A stretch of DNA of 64,000 nucleotides from Cryptosporangium phraense (GTDB lineage Bacteria; Actinomycetota; Actinomycetes; Mycobacteriales; Cryptosporangiaceae), in NCBI RefSeq assembly GCF_006912135.1, contig NZ_VIRS01000009.1, positions 186,001 through 250,000 on the forward strand, read 5' to 3'. The translations under genes were made by a program, and so were the position numbers. Positions 38,269 through 45,878 of the stretch are shown piece by piece. Position 1 is the first letter of the stretch. Every line of letters starts with the position of its first letter. Below the pieces are notes generated by a model that had not been told where the DNA came from, searched no databases, and saw nothing but the letters and a program-made list of their open reading frames with translations.

Positions 38269-38357
38269 GCCGGGTGACCTCGGACGGAGCCGGGGGCGGC
38301 ACCGGCGGAGCCGGGGGCGGCACCGAGTTGCCGGACACGGACTAGGCTCAGGTGCCG

Positions 38358-38840
38358 ATGGACGAAGCGATCGCGCGGCGGGCAGCCCGAGTTCTCGTGC
38401 TCGACGGCAGCCGGGTTCTGCTGTTCCGCTGCATCAGCGCACACCGGCCGGAAGACGGCCCCTGGTGGATCACCCCCGGCGGGGGTCTGGAAGCGGACGA
38501 GGACGTCCGCACGGGCGCGGTCCGCGAACTGCAGGAGGAGACCGGCCTGCTCGTGGACCCGGCCGACTTCGAAGGCCCGGTCTTCGAGGAGGAGATCTCC
38601 TACCCGACGACGAACGGCACCCAGCGTCAGCGGCAGCAGTACTTCGTGCTCCGGCGGGCCGAGTTCGAGATCGATCGCGGCGCCCAGACCGACTGGGAGC
38701 GTGAGTTCATGGGCGAGGCGCGCTGGTGGACCAGCACCGAACTGCGGGCGACCCCGGAGACGGTCTACCCTCCGAACCTTGCCGATCTGCTCGACGGGCT
38801 CGAGGCCGACCTGCTCGACGGGCTCGAGAAGGAGGCCTGA
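38358..38840 (+). CDS. Nudix hydrolase (second)
   Basis: A 160-residue protein with the Nudix box GGGLEADEDVRTGAVRELQEETGL (the E and G spacing is kept). Its C-terminus contains a duplicated LLDGLE, made by an 18-bp direct repeat. ATG 38358 is preferred to GTG 38352. Distinct from the neighbouring Nudix gene, not a recent duplicate. Two bases separate it from rnhB. Confidence 0.86.
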   Translation: MDEAIARRAARVLVLDGSRVLLFRCISAHRPEDGPWWITPGGGLEADEDVRTGAVRELQEETGLLVDPADFEGPVFEEEISYPTTNGTQRQRQQYFVLRRAEFEIDRGAQTDWEREFMGEARWWTSTELRATPETVYPPNLADLLDGLEADLLDGLEKEA

Positions 38841-38842
38841 CC

Positions 38843-39550
38843 GTGCTCGTGCCCCCGCGGGCCGTCGTCCGCCGCGACGGCGGTCTGTACGCGCTGGAAC
38901 GGACGCTGCGCCGGCGCGGTTTCGCCCGGGTCGCCGGCGCCGACGAGGCCGGTCGTGGCGCCTGCGCCGGTCCGCTGGTCGTCGCCGCGGCGATCCTGCC
39001 GCCCGGGCCGCGCGGTGAGGTGCCGGGCCTGGCCGACTCCAAGCTGCTGACCCCGGCCGCCCGCGAGCGCGTCTACGACGAGGTCCTGAAGCGGGCCGAG
39101 GCGTTCTCGGTGGTGGTCGTGCCCCCGGGCGAGGTCGACAGCCGTGGCCTGCACCGCAGCAACATCGACGCGATGCGCCGGTCGGTCGAACAGCTCTCGG
39201 TCCGGCCCGACTACATGCTCACCGACGGGTTCAGCGTCGCCGGGCTCGGGCTGCCCGGCCTGGCCGTCTGGAAGGGCGACCGGGTGGCCGCCTGCATCGC
39301 CGCGGCGAGCGTCCTGGCCAAGGTGACGCGGGACCGGATCATGACCGAGTTGCACGAGACATATCCGTGTTATGACTTCGCCCAGCACAAGGGCTACGTG
39401 ACCGCGTCGCACGCGGAGGCGCTCGCGCTGCACGGCCCGTGTCCCGAGCACCGGATGTCGTACGCGAACGTCGCAGCGGTGGGACGCGGGGCTGGCGCTC
39501 TGGTGCCGGTGGCGGTGAGCCACAATGGTCTGGTGGAGGACGAAGTATGA
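38843..39550 (+). CDS. rnhB: Ribonuclease HII
   Basis: A 235-residue nuclease that removes ribonucleotides and RNA primers from DNA. Motifs: VAGADEAGRGACAGPLV (catalytic Asp-Glu), DSKLL, YMLTDGF (third acid), KGDRVAACIAAASVLAKVTRD and KGYVTASHAEAL. GTG 38843 fits the GGAGG upstream. ATGA overlap with the next gene. Confidence 0.94.
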   Translation: MLVPPRAVVRRDGGLYALERTLRRRGFARVAGADEAGRGACAGPLVVAAAILPPGPRGEVPGLADSKLLTPAARERVYDEVLKRAEAFSVVVVPPGEVDSRGLHRSNIDAMRRSVEQLSVRPDYMLTDGFSVAGLGLPGLAVWKGDRVAACIAAASVLAKVTRDRIMTELHETYPCYDFAQHKGYVTASHAEALALHGPCPEHRMSYANVAAVGRGAGALVPVAVSHNGLVEDEV

Positions 39551-39870
39551 GCGCTGAGGATCTCGAGAAGTACGAGACCGAGATGGAGCTGCAGCTCTAT
39601 CGCGAGTACCGCGACATCGTCCGCCAGTTCTCCTACGTCGTGGAGACCGAGCGTCGCTTCTACCTGGCGAACTCGGTCGACCTGCAGGTGCGCAACGCCG
39701 ACGGCGAGGTGTACTTCGAGGTCGCGATGTCCGACGCCTGGGTCTGGGACATGTACCGGCCGGCTCGGTTCGTGAAGAACGTCCGGGTCGTGACGTTCAA
39801 GGACGTCAACGTCGAGGAGCTCGACAAGCCCGACATCTCGCTGCCGGGCGGCGGTTCGTTCGGTTCCTGA
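39547..39870 (+). CDS. DUF2469 protein
   Basis: A 107-residue acidic protein: MSAEDLEKYETEMELQLYRE, FSYVVETERRFYLANSVDL, YFEVAMSDAWVWDMYRPARFV. A strictly actinobacterial family always found after rnhB; function unknown. Coupled to rnhB by ATGA. Confidence 0.9.
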   Translation: MSAEDLEKYETEMELQLYREYRDIVRQFSYVVETERRFYLANSVDLQVRNADGEVYFEVAMSDAWVWDMYRPARFVKNVRVVTFKDVNVEELDKPDISLPGGGSFGS

Positions 39871-39888
39871 TCGGGGTACGGCAGGGCC

Positions 39889-40161
39889 ATGGACGAGAAC
39901 TCGTACGCGGACGGCCCGCCGCCGACCATGCCGTCGGAAGCCCGCACCGGGGCCGTCGAGCAGGCCGATCCGGTGGACGCTTCGGCCGATGGCGCCGGCG
40001 GGGTGCCGCCGGGCACCGCGCCGGAGGTGGAAGCCGCGCTCGGGACGTCCGAGTCGCTGAAGCCGGTGGACGGGGTGCACACGCCGGACATCGGGCCCGG
40101 CGGCGAGGACATCGACACGGCCGAGTGGCCGCTGGCCGGCAGGCCGGACGCGGCGCGCTAG
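39889..40161 (+). CDS. Acidic low-complexity hypothetical protein
   Basis: A 90-residue protein rich in Ala, Asp, Glu, Gly and Pro, starting at ATG 39889 and with no recognisable domain. Codon third-position GC fits a coding sequence, but support is weak. Its last 11 codons lie in the first unit of a 49-bp tandem duplication. Confidence 0.5.
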   Translation: MDENSYADGPPPTMPSEARTGAVEQADPVDASADGAGGVPPGTAPEVEAALGTSESLKPVDGVHTPDIGPGGEDIDTAEWPLAGRPDAAR

Positions 40162-40227
40162 CGGCGGCTCAGTCGGCGCCGCTGGCCGGCAGGCCGGACG
40201 CGGCGCGCTAGCGACGGCTCAGTCGGC
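40129..40227. repeat. 49-bp tandem duplication between convergent genes
   Basis: Bases 40129-40177 recur at 40179-40227 with a single difference (G to A at the 36th position or so) and a 1-bp spacer. The unit carries the C-terminal codons and stop of the plus-strand gene and reaches the stop region of the minus-strand gene. Recent duplication is likely. Confidence 0.9.
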
Positions 40228-40743
40228 CGGCATCTCCAGGGGAGTCGCCAGGTCGGCGTGGGCGTACGTGGCGAACGACTCGTACAGCTCCTCGAACTTG
40301 AGCAGGGCGGCGACGAACTCCTGCTCGCGGTCGGCGTCGCGGGGCGCGCGGGAGAGCCGTGCGGCGTAGTAGTTCACGGTCGGGACGTGCATGAGCAGGT
40401 CGCTCAGCCTCCTGGAGGCCTCCGGGCCGCCGTGGGCCGACACCCCGGCCAGCAGCGGTGCCGACCGCTCGATGTCCGGCGGCAGGAACTCGGCGTTCTC
40501 GCCCCGGCCGACCTTGCCGTACTCCAGCCGGGCGGCGTCCGCGTACTCGAGTGCGCCGGTGTAGGCGTCCCGGCGTTCGTCCTCCCGGGCCATCAGCACG
40601 GCCTGCCGATGGCCCGCGGTGATCACCTCGGAGATCTGACGATGGCCCCGGCGGGCGATTCCGATCGCGGTCGCCGCGCCCAGCACCGCGACCAGCAGGC
40701 ACACCCCGGCGACGGTGCCCAGCGAGACCCATTCGTCCGTCAT
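40219..40743 (-). CDS. Hypothetical single-pass membrane protein
   Basis: A 174-residue protein with an N-terminal membrane helix (about 6-30; VAGVCLLVAVLGAATAIGIA) and a soluble helical domain rich in Arg, Ala and Glu (RLEYGKVGRG, LMHVPTVNYYAARLSRAPRD). I recognise no family. ATG 40743 has no evident ribosome-binding site; upstream sequence is relatively AT-rich, so a leaderless message is possible. The 175 bp up to yraN (40744-40918) hold both promoters. Confidence 0.62.
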   Translation of the reverse strand: MTDEWVSLGTVAGVCLLVAVLGAATAIGIARRGHRQISEVITAGHRQAVLMAREDERRDAYTGALEYADAARLEYGKVGRGENAEFLPPDIERSAPLLAGVSAHGGPEASRRLSDLLMHVPTVNYYAARLSRAPRDADREQEFVAALLKFEELYESFATYAHADLATPLEMPAD

Positions 40744-40918
40744 AGTCTGTAAGAGTAATAAGTCCGTTCTGTTTCTCCTGGTCGGTACCACCGCACGGGG
40801 TGGCGTGCCGTGATCCACAGGCCGTGTGGTTGTCCCCAGGGCGCGGATTCTGGGTTCTTTCGATCGGCCGGGGCGGCGACTCTGAACGCCGTCCGCAGGC
40901 GATCGGAGGGCACTGACC

Positions 40919-41275
40919 ATGGGGGCGAAAGAAGCCGTCGGCGCGTACGGCGAGCGGGTGGCCGTCCGGCACCTGCAGCAGGCCGGTCTGGTCGTGCTCG
41001 ACCGGAACTGGCGCTGTTCCGACGGCGAGCTCGACATCGTCGCCCGCGACGGTGACACGCTGGTGTTCTGCGAGGTCAAGACCAGGCGCAGCGACGCCTA
41101 CGGCGTCCCCGCCGAGGCGGTGGTGGCGGCCAAGGTCCTCCGTCTCCGGCGGCTGGCCGCGCAGTGGATCCGCGCGTCCGGGGTCCATCCCGACGTCGTG
41201 CGGTTCGACGTGGTGAGCGTCCGGCCCCAGCAGGCCGGCGCCGCCCACGTCGAGCACCTGCGCGGGGCGTTCTGA
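40919..41275 (+). CDS. yraN: YraN/UPF0102 nuclease-like protein
   Basis: A 118-residue protein of the UPF0102 family, restriction-endonuclease-like fold: GAYGERVAVRHLQQAGLVVLDRNW, DGELDIVARDGDTLVFCEVKTR. Usually encoded just before comM and dprA and suspected to act on DNA. GGAGGG precedes the ATG; the TGA overlaps the comM ATG. Confidence 0.93.
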   Translation: MGAKEAVGAYGERVAVRHLQQAGLVVLDRNWRCSDGELDIVARDGDTLVFCEVKTRRSDAYGVPAEAVVAAKVLRLRRLAAQWIRASGVHPDVVRFDVVSVRPQQAGAAHVEHLRGAF

Positions 41276-41526
41276 TGGCCGGGTTCGCGCGGGCGCTCGC
41301 CGTCGGCCTGCACGGCGTCCACGGGCGGGTCGTCGAGGTGGAGGCGCATCTGGCCCAGGGGTTACCCGGGCTGGTGATCACCGGGCTCCCGGACGCGGCG
41401 GTGGTCCAGGCCCGCGATCGCGTCCGGGCCGCGGTGCTGCATTCCGGGCAGCGCTGGCCCGACCAGCGGATCACGGTCGGGCTCGGTCCGGCCTGGCTCC
41501 CGAAGCACGGGACGAACTTCGACCTC
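41275..41526 (+). pseudogene. comM: comM (yifB) truncated by the mobile element
   Basis: The N-terminal 84 codons of the Mg-chelatase-like ATPase ComM are intact: MAGFARALAVGLHGVHGRVV, LPGLVITGLPDAAVVQARDRVRAAV and LPKHGTNFDLA. Intact homologues continue after NFDLA/NFDLP into a helix with the P-loop beyond. Here identity ends at about base 41526, and the frame runs through unrelated sequence to a stop at 41646. Known ComM is a helicase-like branch-migration factor in recombination; it must be lost unless the element excises. The remainder should lie past the right edge. Confidence 0.85.
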
Positions 41527-41582
41527 GCGAAAGTCAGTATGGCCCGTGTTTATCGGGCGCAGCTTAGAGGGAGGTGGCACCT

Positions 41583-41669
41583 ATGTCGCGATACGGTTCA
41601 CCGATCACACCGTCATACGCGCTCGCGAAGGAGCAATCGTGGGTAGGGCACCAGGCTTCGCCGCCCTGA
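41583..41669 (+). CDS. Possible 28-residue leader peptide before hicA
   Basis: ATG 41583 follows a strong GGGAGGTGG site and opens 28 codons (MSRYGSPITPSYALAKEQSW...), overlapping the hicA start in another frame. It might couple or attenuate hicA translation. It could equally be chance; no family is known. Confidence 0.25.
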   Translation: MSRYGSPITPSYALAKEQSWVGHQASPP

Positions 41670-41887
41670 GCGCGCGCAAGCTACGCCGCCTCCTGGAGCG
41701 CGAGCTTGGCTATGAAGTTGTTCGGACCACAGGGTCTCACCGACGGCTGCGATCACCTGGTCGGCCTGACCTCACGTTTTCGTTCCATGACGGTGACACT
41801 GTCGGCGCATCCCTTGTGCGAACTATTCTCGTGAGGCAGGTCGGACTGACCCTCGAGGAAGCGCAGGAGGTGGCTAGTCGTGCCTGA
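41639..41887 (+). CDS. hicA: HicA-type mRNA interferase toxin
   Basis: An 82-residue double-stranded-RNA-binding-fold toxin: ARKLRRLLERELGYEVVRTTGSHRRLRSPGRP with the catalytic His in GSH, and GTLVRTILRQVGL-like LVRTILVRQVGLTLEE. GTG 41639 has AAGGAG six bases upstream. It overlaps the antitoxin gene by 8 bp. It would stabilise the element; an upstream extension to about 41546 is possible in frame but less likely. Confidence 0.85.
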   Translation: MGRAPGFAALSARKLRRLLERELGYEVVRTTGSHRRLRSPGRPDLTFSFHDGDTVGASLVRTILVRQVGLTLEEAQEVASRA

Positions 41888-42488
41888 AACCATCCACCTC
41901 CTTGTGACCGATGAGGGCGACGACGGCTGGTCTGCCCAGTCACCCCAGCTTCCTGGGTTCGTGATGGGCCGACAGACCGTGAGTGAGCTACGAGCGGATC
42001 TTCCGGGCGCTCTTCGCTTCGCCGGCGCTCCGGCGGGCCCTGTTGAGGTCCACACCACGCGTCGGTTTGTGACTCCCGAGGGTGGGGAGTACCTCATTCG
42101 CGTAGCCGAGGATCGCTATCGAGCTGACCGTCTCGAGGTTGCGTGGCGTCTCGCCCGGGTGATGAGCACTGAGCAGCGGCACGCAATGATGAGCGTTCTA
42201 GCCACACCGACCGGAGAAGTCTCAATCGTTTGCGCAGTCCCGTCCGACACTCTTGGCTGGTTCACCGAGCAACTGTTCGACGAGAATGATGCCCTGGTCT
42301 TGGCTGCGGCTATCGGTGACCAGGACGTGTTCACGACGCAGCTCACCAGCGAGACCGATCGCGTGGGGAGTTCCGGATGGACGACTTTCGAGGCGCGAGG
42401 ATGGACGAAAGCCACCACCCTTAGCGAGGTCATGCAGTCAATACAGATCGGGGATCCAGCCGAGTTGATGCTCGTAGCCTCTCGTTGA
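41880..42488 (+). CDS. hicB: HicB-like antitoxin with long C-terminal extension
   Basis: A 202-residue protein. Residues 1 to about 50 match the HicB partial RNase H fold (LVTDEGDDGWSAQSPQLPGF, TVSELRADLPGAL). The remaining 150 residues are unlike the usual short ribbon-helix-helix or HTH tail and are not recognised; they contain ASP-rich and mixed beta segments (TGEVSIVCAVPSDTLGWF). GTG 41880 overlaps hicA. Antitoxin role is inferred from position and the N-terminal domain. Confidence 0.7.
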   Translation: MPETIHLLVTDEGDDGWSAQSPQLPGFVMGRQTVSELRADLPGALRFAGAPAGPVEVHTTRRFVTPEGGEYLIRVAEDRYRADRLEVAWRLARVMSTEQRHAMMSVLATPTGEVSIVCAVPSDTLGWFTEQLFDENDALVLAAAIGDQDVFTTQLTSETDRVGSSGWTTFEARGWTKATTLSEVMQSIQIGDPAELMLVASR

Positions 42489-42521
42489 GGCGCTGTGGCG
42501 GTCGCTGACGGCCGCACGACA

Positions 42522-42591
42522 GAGCCCCGGTTGTCCGGTGACCGCCGGGGCTTGTTTCTGCCGCGAGGACGGACTGAGCGCTCTGCGTGCG
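42522..42591 (+). terminator. Terminator module, repeat copy 1
   Basis: GAGCCCCGG ... CCGGGGCTTGTTTCTG forms a stem of about 8 bp with a T-rich end, 35 bp after the hicB-like stop. About 70 bp here, including the tail CTGCCGCGAGG..GACTGAG, recur imperfectly at 42994-43061. Confidence 0.7.
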
Positions 42592-42646
42592 CCGCCACTC
42601 GACGCCGGCCTGACCGTTGCCACTGCGGCATCGGCACAATGGCGCA

Positions 42647-42922
42647 ATGAGGAAACCCAACCCGCTGTCGTGCACCATCTACGCGGGCTCTTTGACATGG
42701 TCCGGCGCGCTGACCGTCGCGGCCATCGACGAGATCCTCGACTACCTGCGTAGCGGAACGGCGTCTGGTCGCATGCTGGAATTGCCGCCCGAAGACGCCT
42801 ATACGGAAAATCCAGGCGGTTACCAGAACTATAAGACGGGCACCGACTACACCTACCTGCGATGGGACGCCATCGACGGGATCAAGGTTCGTGCCCGTGG
42901 GGAGGATCAGTGGCCGGCGTGA
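42647..42922 (+). CDS. Hypothetical protein flanked by repeated terminators
   Basis: A 91-residue protein from ATG 42647 with no good ribosome-binding site. Features: a mixed N-terminus (SCTIYAGSLTWSGALTVAAIDEILDYLRSG) and a Tyr/Asn/Thr-rich centre (YTENPGGYQNYKTGTDYTYL). No family recognised. It lies between two copies of the same terminator module, as if it were a mobile or inserted cassette. Confidence 0.5.
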   Translation: MRKPNPLSCTIYAGSLTWSGALTVAAIDEILDYLRSGTASGRMLELPPEDAYTENPGGYQNYKTGTDYTYLRWDAIDGIKVRARGEDQWPA

Positions 42923-42993
42923 GATGCCCGGCTGCTGCCCGGATGGCTGCCGCCAGAGCGTGACTCGGCTGCGCGTCCAAAGCTGCAAACGAC

Positions 42994-43061
42994 GAGCCCT
43001 GGTAGTCCAGTGACGGCCTGGGCTGTTTCTGCCGGGGGGACCGACTGAGGCTTCGCGTGCG
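42994..43061 (+). terminator. Terminator module, repeat copy 2
   Basis: GAGCCCTGG ... CCTGGGCTGTTTCTG repeats the architecture of 42522-42591: stem, GTTTCTGCC, then GACTGAG and GCGTGCG. The stem has one mismatch. It follows the 42647 gene by about 70 bp. Confidence 0.65.
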
Positions 43062-43094
43062 TCAGGGAGTCGACCCTATGTAAGATCCCTACTT

Positions 43095-43472
43095 ATGGAC
43101 GATGAGAAGGCTGAGGCGCGGGCCGAGCCCGTCGTCGGCGAACTTCGCGTCACCGTCGCGGTTGCGACGGTTCTGCGCGTGTTCACCGACGACATCGCCG
43201 AACCGCGCTACGGCTACGAGCTGATGGGGCTGACCAGTTTCGCGAGCGGAAAGCTGTATCCGATCCTCGCCCGTCTGGAAGCCGCAGGTTGGATCGAAGG
43301 AAGTTTCGAGGACATCGACAAGGCCGCAGAGGGTAGGCCGCCGCGGAAGCAGTACACCTTGACGCCGGGCGGCGTGCGCGCAGCGCGCCAGGCTCTGGCA
43401 GAACTGCACCAGCAACTTGCGCCGAAGACGCCGTTCGTAGGCTGGCCGAAGCCTGCGGGAGGACGAGGGTGA
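43095..43472 (+). CDS. PadR-family transcriptional regulator
   Basis: A 125-residue winged-helix protein: YGYELMGLTSFASGKLYPILARLEAAGWIEG and GRPPRKQYTLTPGGVRAARQAL, the PadR core. TATGTAAGAT at 43077-43086 could be a -10, making the message nearly leaderless (start ATG 43095). It overlaps a membrane-protein gene by four bases (GTGA), a frequent PadR pairing. Confidence 0.88.
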   Translation: MDDEKAEARAEPVVGELRVTVAVATVLRVFTDDIAEPRYGYELMGLTSFASGKLYPILARLEAAGWIEGSFEDIDKAAEGRPPRKQYTLTPGGVRAARQALAELHQQLAPKTPFVGWPKPAGGRG

Positions 43473-43933
43473 AGGTCGCACTGACGGTCCTCGTGTTCGT
43501 ATTCGTTCTCGGGGGCACCACTGCGCTCGGGGACTTGCTCAGCGAGGAGATACGCGGCCGGCTGGACCGTCTGCCGTTCGCGGTGCTGCGGCTGGCCGCG
43601 CGTCGGGTTCCGCAGCCGACGCGGGCGGAGCGTGTCCGAGAATGGGAGGGCGAGCTCTACGAGGTACTGCGTGGCGCCGAGGCGCTTCCGGTGACCCGGC
43701 TGTGGAAGGGGGTGCGGTACTCGTTCGGCCTGGTCTACGCGGCACCGGCCATCACTGCCGCCCTGGAACTCAAACCCGTGTCTACTCCTCCCGCACGTGG
43801 CGCGCGAACTCCTCACGTCACCCCGGAGAGTCGTCGCAGTGTCTTAACTGTGATGGATATCCTAATATCCACTAGCGTGGCAATTATGGCCATAATTGTC
43901 GTATTTTTGGGAATTTGGCAGACTCTATCGTGA
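43469..43933 (+). CDS. Two-segment membrane protein next to PadR
   Basis: A 154-residue protein: an N-terminal membrane helix (about 3-22), a basic middle with RVREWEGELYEVL, a central hydrophobic stretch, and a C-terminal helix (ILISTSVAIMAIIVVFLGIW). The last 90 bp are distinctly AT-rich compared with the rest. Unknown function; regulated by or working with the PadR protein. The following 43934-44078 hold no gene. Confidence 0.65.
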   Translation: MKVALTVLVFVFVLGGTTALGDLLSEEIRGRLDRLPFAVLRLAARRVPQPTRAERVREWEGELYEVLRGAEALPVTRLWKGVRYSFGLVYAAPAITAALELKPVSTPPARGARTPHVTPESRRSVLTVMDILISTSVAIMAIIVVFLGIWQTLS

Positions 43934-44078
43934 TGACAACATCCGACGCCTGCGTGTGGCGGCCGGAGTCGCCCTGACGCACGTCACAGCCCCGACTAGT
44001 TCGGAAGGACCGGCCGGGTGGTCCGCTCAGCTGCGACGAGCCGCTACCGCGGGAAGTTCCGCAAGCGCTGATCAACGA

Positions 44079-44120
44079 CGAAGCCCCCTACTGTCCCAAC
44101 TGGGACGGTAGGGGGCTTCG
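44079..44120. terminator. Bidirectional terminator between convergent genes
   Basis: CGAAGCCCCCTACTGTCCCA pairs with TGGGACGGTAGGGGGCTTCG almost perfectly (one mismatch), forming a long stem with a tiny loop. It serves the PadR operon on plus and the XRE operon on minus, ending 25 bp from the XRE stop. Confidence 0.85.
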
Positions 44121-44144
44121 TGCTGTCGCCAACTGGCGACACGG

Positions 44145-44999
44145 TTACTCGGCGGCCAACGCCTCACGAGCCAACCGGGCGAGAAGCGCGCGTGCGTCGT
44201 CGCCGGTGAGCGCCGACGCCCATACCCGCTCAGCGAGCGCAACGTACCGCGCCACGGTCTCGGGGTCGCTCACCCAGGCTTCACCGAAGCTGTGCTCGAG
44301 CTGTACCAGCGACGGCTCCCCGTCGCTGCGGTCAAGAAGCAGATTCGCGTCGCTGATCAGCAGCCCCGCCGGCGCCCCACCCAACGGGAGTATGCCGACG
44401 TTCACGCCCTCGAGCTGGGACAGCTGCGAGATCCGGTCGTACTGAGCCGCCATGCCGCGCGGACCGAGCACCGGTTCCCGTAGATCCGCCTCGCTCGCCA
44501 TGAGCCGGAACTCTTTGTCGCCCTTGAAGAGGATGGCGCTGCGCTCCGTCCGCGTGGCCACGCTCCTCGGGATGTCCCGAGTGTCGGTGTCGTCGGCGAG
44601 GCGGGTGATCGCCGCCATGTAGTCGGCGGTCTGCAGAAGTCCAGGAACCCCGCGGGTGATGCTGACCAGCAGGCGTGCCGATGCTTCGATCTCGGCGTAG
44701 CCCTTCTCCTGCTCGTCTGCACGATCGAGACTGAAGTTCTCCACCGTTGCCGAGTGAGCCTCATTGGCTAGCTTCCTCAGCACCTCGCGAGCGGCCTCAT
44801 CGGCGCCGACTGCCTTGGCCCACTGCTCGATCTCGGGAAGCGACAGGAGTGAACGGCCCGTTTCCACGCGCGAGACCCTCGCGTTGCTCAGTCCCGTCCG
44901 TTCGGCTACCTCTCGATGAGAGAGGCCGGCGAGCGTGCGGAGCTTCTTCAGCTCCGTTCCGAGGGGGAGCCATCGCGGGGTCTGCGGTTGTGGGGACAT
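44145..44999 (-). CDS. XRE-family regulator with DUF5753 domain
   Basis: A 284-residue regulator. The helix-turn-helix (about 12-70) reads LGTELKKLRTLAGLSHREVAERTGLSNARVSRVETGRS; the C-terminal DUF5753 domain has VPGLLQTADYMAAI, RTERSAIL and GLLISDANLLLDR. These are abundant in actinomycete mobile elements, often beside DUF397 or DUF6879 partners. It ends the three-gene minus operon that begins at 45796. Confidence 0.9.
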   Translation of the reverse strand: MSPQPQTPRWLPLGTELKKLRTLAGLSHREVAERTGLSNARVSRVETGRSLLSLPEIEQWAKAVGADEAAREVLRKLANEAHSATVENFSLDRADEQEKGYAEIEASARLLVSITRGVPGLLQTADYMAAITRLADDTDTRDIPRSVATRTERSAILFKGDKEFRLMASEADLREPVLGPRGMAAQYDRISQLSQLEGVNVGILPLGGAPAGLLISDANLLLDRSDGEPSLVQLEHSFGEAWVSDPETVARYVALAERVWASALTGDDARALLARLAREALAAE

Positions 45000-45023
45000 C
45001 GGTGGGCGCTCCTTGTTGGGTGG

Positions 45024-45563
45024 CTACGCGCTGCGCGGCAGCGTGTCGATGGCGGCAATGAAGTCGTTGAGCGGCGTGGCTTCCCCCCACGCTCTGGCCG
45101 CCGCGTGCACGTAGGTCTGAACCAGGCGGCTGTCGGCGACGACCTGGTCGTCGACGTAGCGCCCTTCGGGGTCGTAGTGCACGACAACGACGGCCGGGTG
45201 GTCGGTCTCGCCGTCGAAGATCCACAGGTCTTCGGCGTGCGAGCTTGGGCCGACGAGCAGCCGTATCTCTTCGCCGAGCACCGCCGATTCCTGGTACGCC
45301 GCCACCTCCCACGCCGTGTAAGGCGTGACTGGTAGTTCGACGATCCGGAGCCGCTGCCAGCGCTTCCCGTCGAGGGAAGTGCGGGCGAGGTGAGCGGCCC
45401 ATTCGGAGGTGCGTACCGAGAAGCCCGGCCGCGCGGGGCGGCCGGGCTTCCAGGCGGCGATCGCGTCGGCGTCCTCGTCGTTCACGTACTGCTGCCTCGC
45501 CTCGATGCGAAGCGCGCTGTCCGTGAAGGTCTCGAGGAGCCGGTCGAGGTCGTCTTCGGTCAC
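45024..45563 (-). CDS. DUF6879 family protein
   Basis: A 179-residue protein: VTEDDLDRLLETFTDSALRIEAR, PARPGFSVRTSEWAAHLART, RLRIVELPVTPYTAWEVAAY, DLWIFDGETDHPAVVVVHYD. I recognise DUF6879, a partner family of XRE/DUF5753 regulators; its biochemical role is not established. GTG 45563 overlaps the upstream small gene by 4 bp. Confidence 0.78.
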   Translation of the reverse strand: MTEDDLDRLLETFTDSALRIEARQQYVNDEDADAIAAWKPGRPARPGFSVRTSEWAAHLARTSLDGKRWQRLRIVELPVTPYTAWEVAAYQESAVLGEEIRLLVGPSSHAEDLWIFDGETDHPAVVVVHYDPEGRYVDDQVVADSRLVQTYVHAAARAWGEATPLNDFIAAIDTLPRSA

Positions 45564-45796
45564 AGACGCCCCGCTGCTCGTAGGGCGTCGACGGCGTCGG
45601 CGAGGTACGCGGCCGAGATGCGGCTGGTGGTCTCGCCTTCGTCGGTCTCCACGTCGGTGATGGCGCCCTGGACGATGAGGTCGCCGCTGCCGTCCTCCGG
45701 GTCGATGACCTTGGGGCAGCTCTTGCTCGGGCACGGCTCTCCGCTGATTACGCGCACAGTGACCAGCTCCCTGCTGTCGGGTGTGTCGCTGATCAT
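45560..45796 (-). CDS. Small protein heading the DUF6879-XRE operon
   Basis: A 78-residue protein with ATG 45796 behind GGAG; a start at 45823 is possible. Contains ISGEPCPSKSCPKVIDPEDGSGDLIVQG with a Cys pair, and ETTSRISAAYLADAVDALRAAGRL. Possibly a third member of the regulatory set; family not recognised. ATGA/GTGA-type overlap with DUF6879. Confidence 0.65.
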   Translation of the reverse strand: MISDTPDSRELVTVRVISGEPCPSKSCPKVIDPEDGSGDLIVQGAITDVETDEGETTSRISAAYLADAVDALRAAGRL

Positions 45797-45842
45797 GCTT
45801 AGCGCTCCGCTCTGCTGCGTCAACTAGCGGAAGAGATCTTGC

Positions 45843-45878
45843 GCTACAGGTTGCTACATTGCCCTGCATGCAGCTACA
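45843..45878. promoter_or_regulatory. Helically phased GCTACA repeats in a divergent promoter
   Basis: GCTACA occurs at 45843, 45853 and 45873, i.e. 10 and 20 bp apart, on one face of the helix, with a TGCATGCA palindrome at 45865-45872 in the middle. It lies between the minus XRE operon and the plus string of small genes, the right place for XRE binding. Confidence 0.55.
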
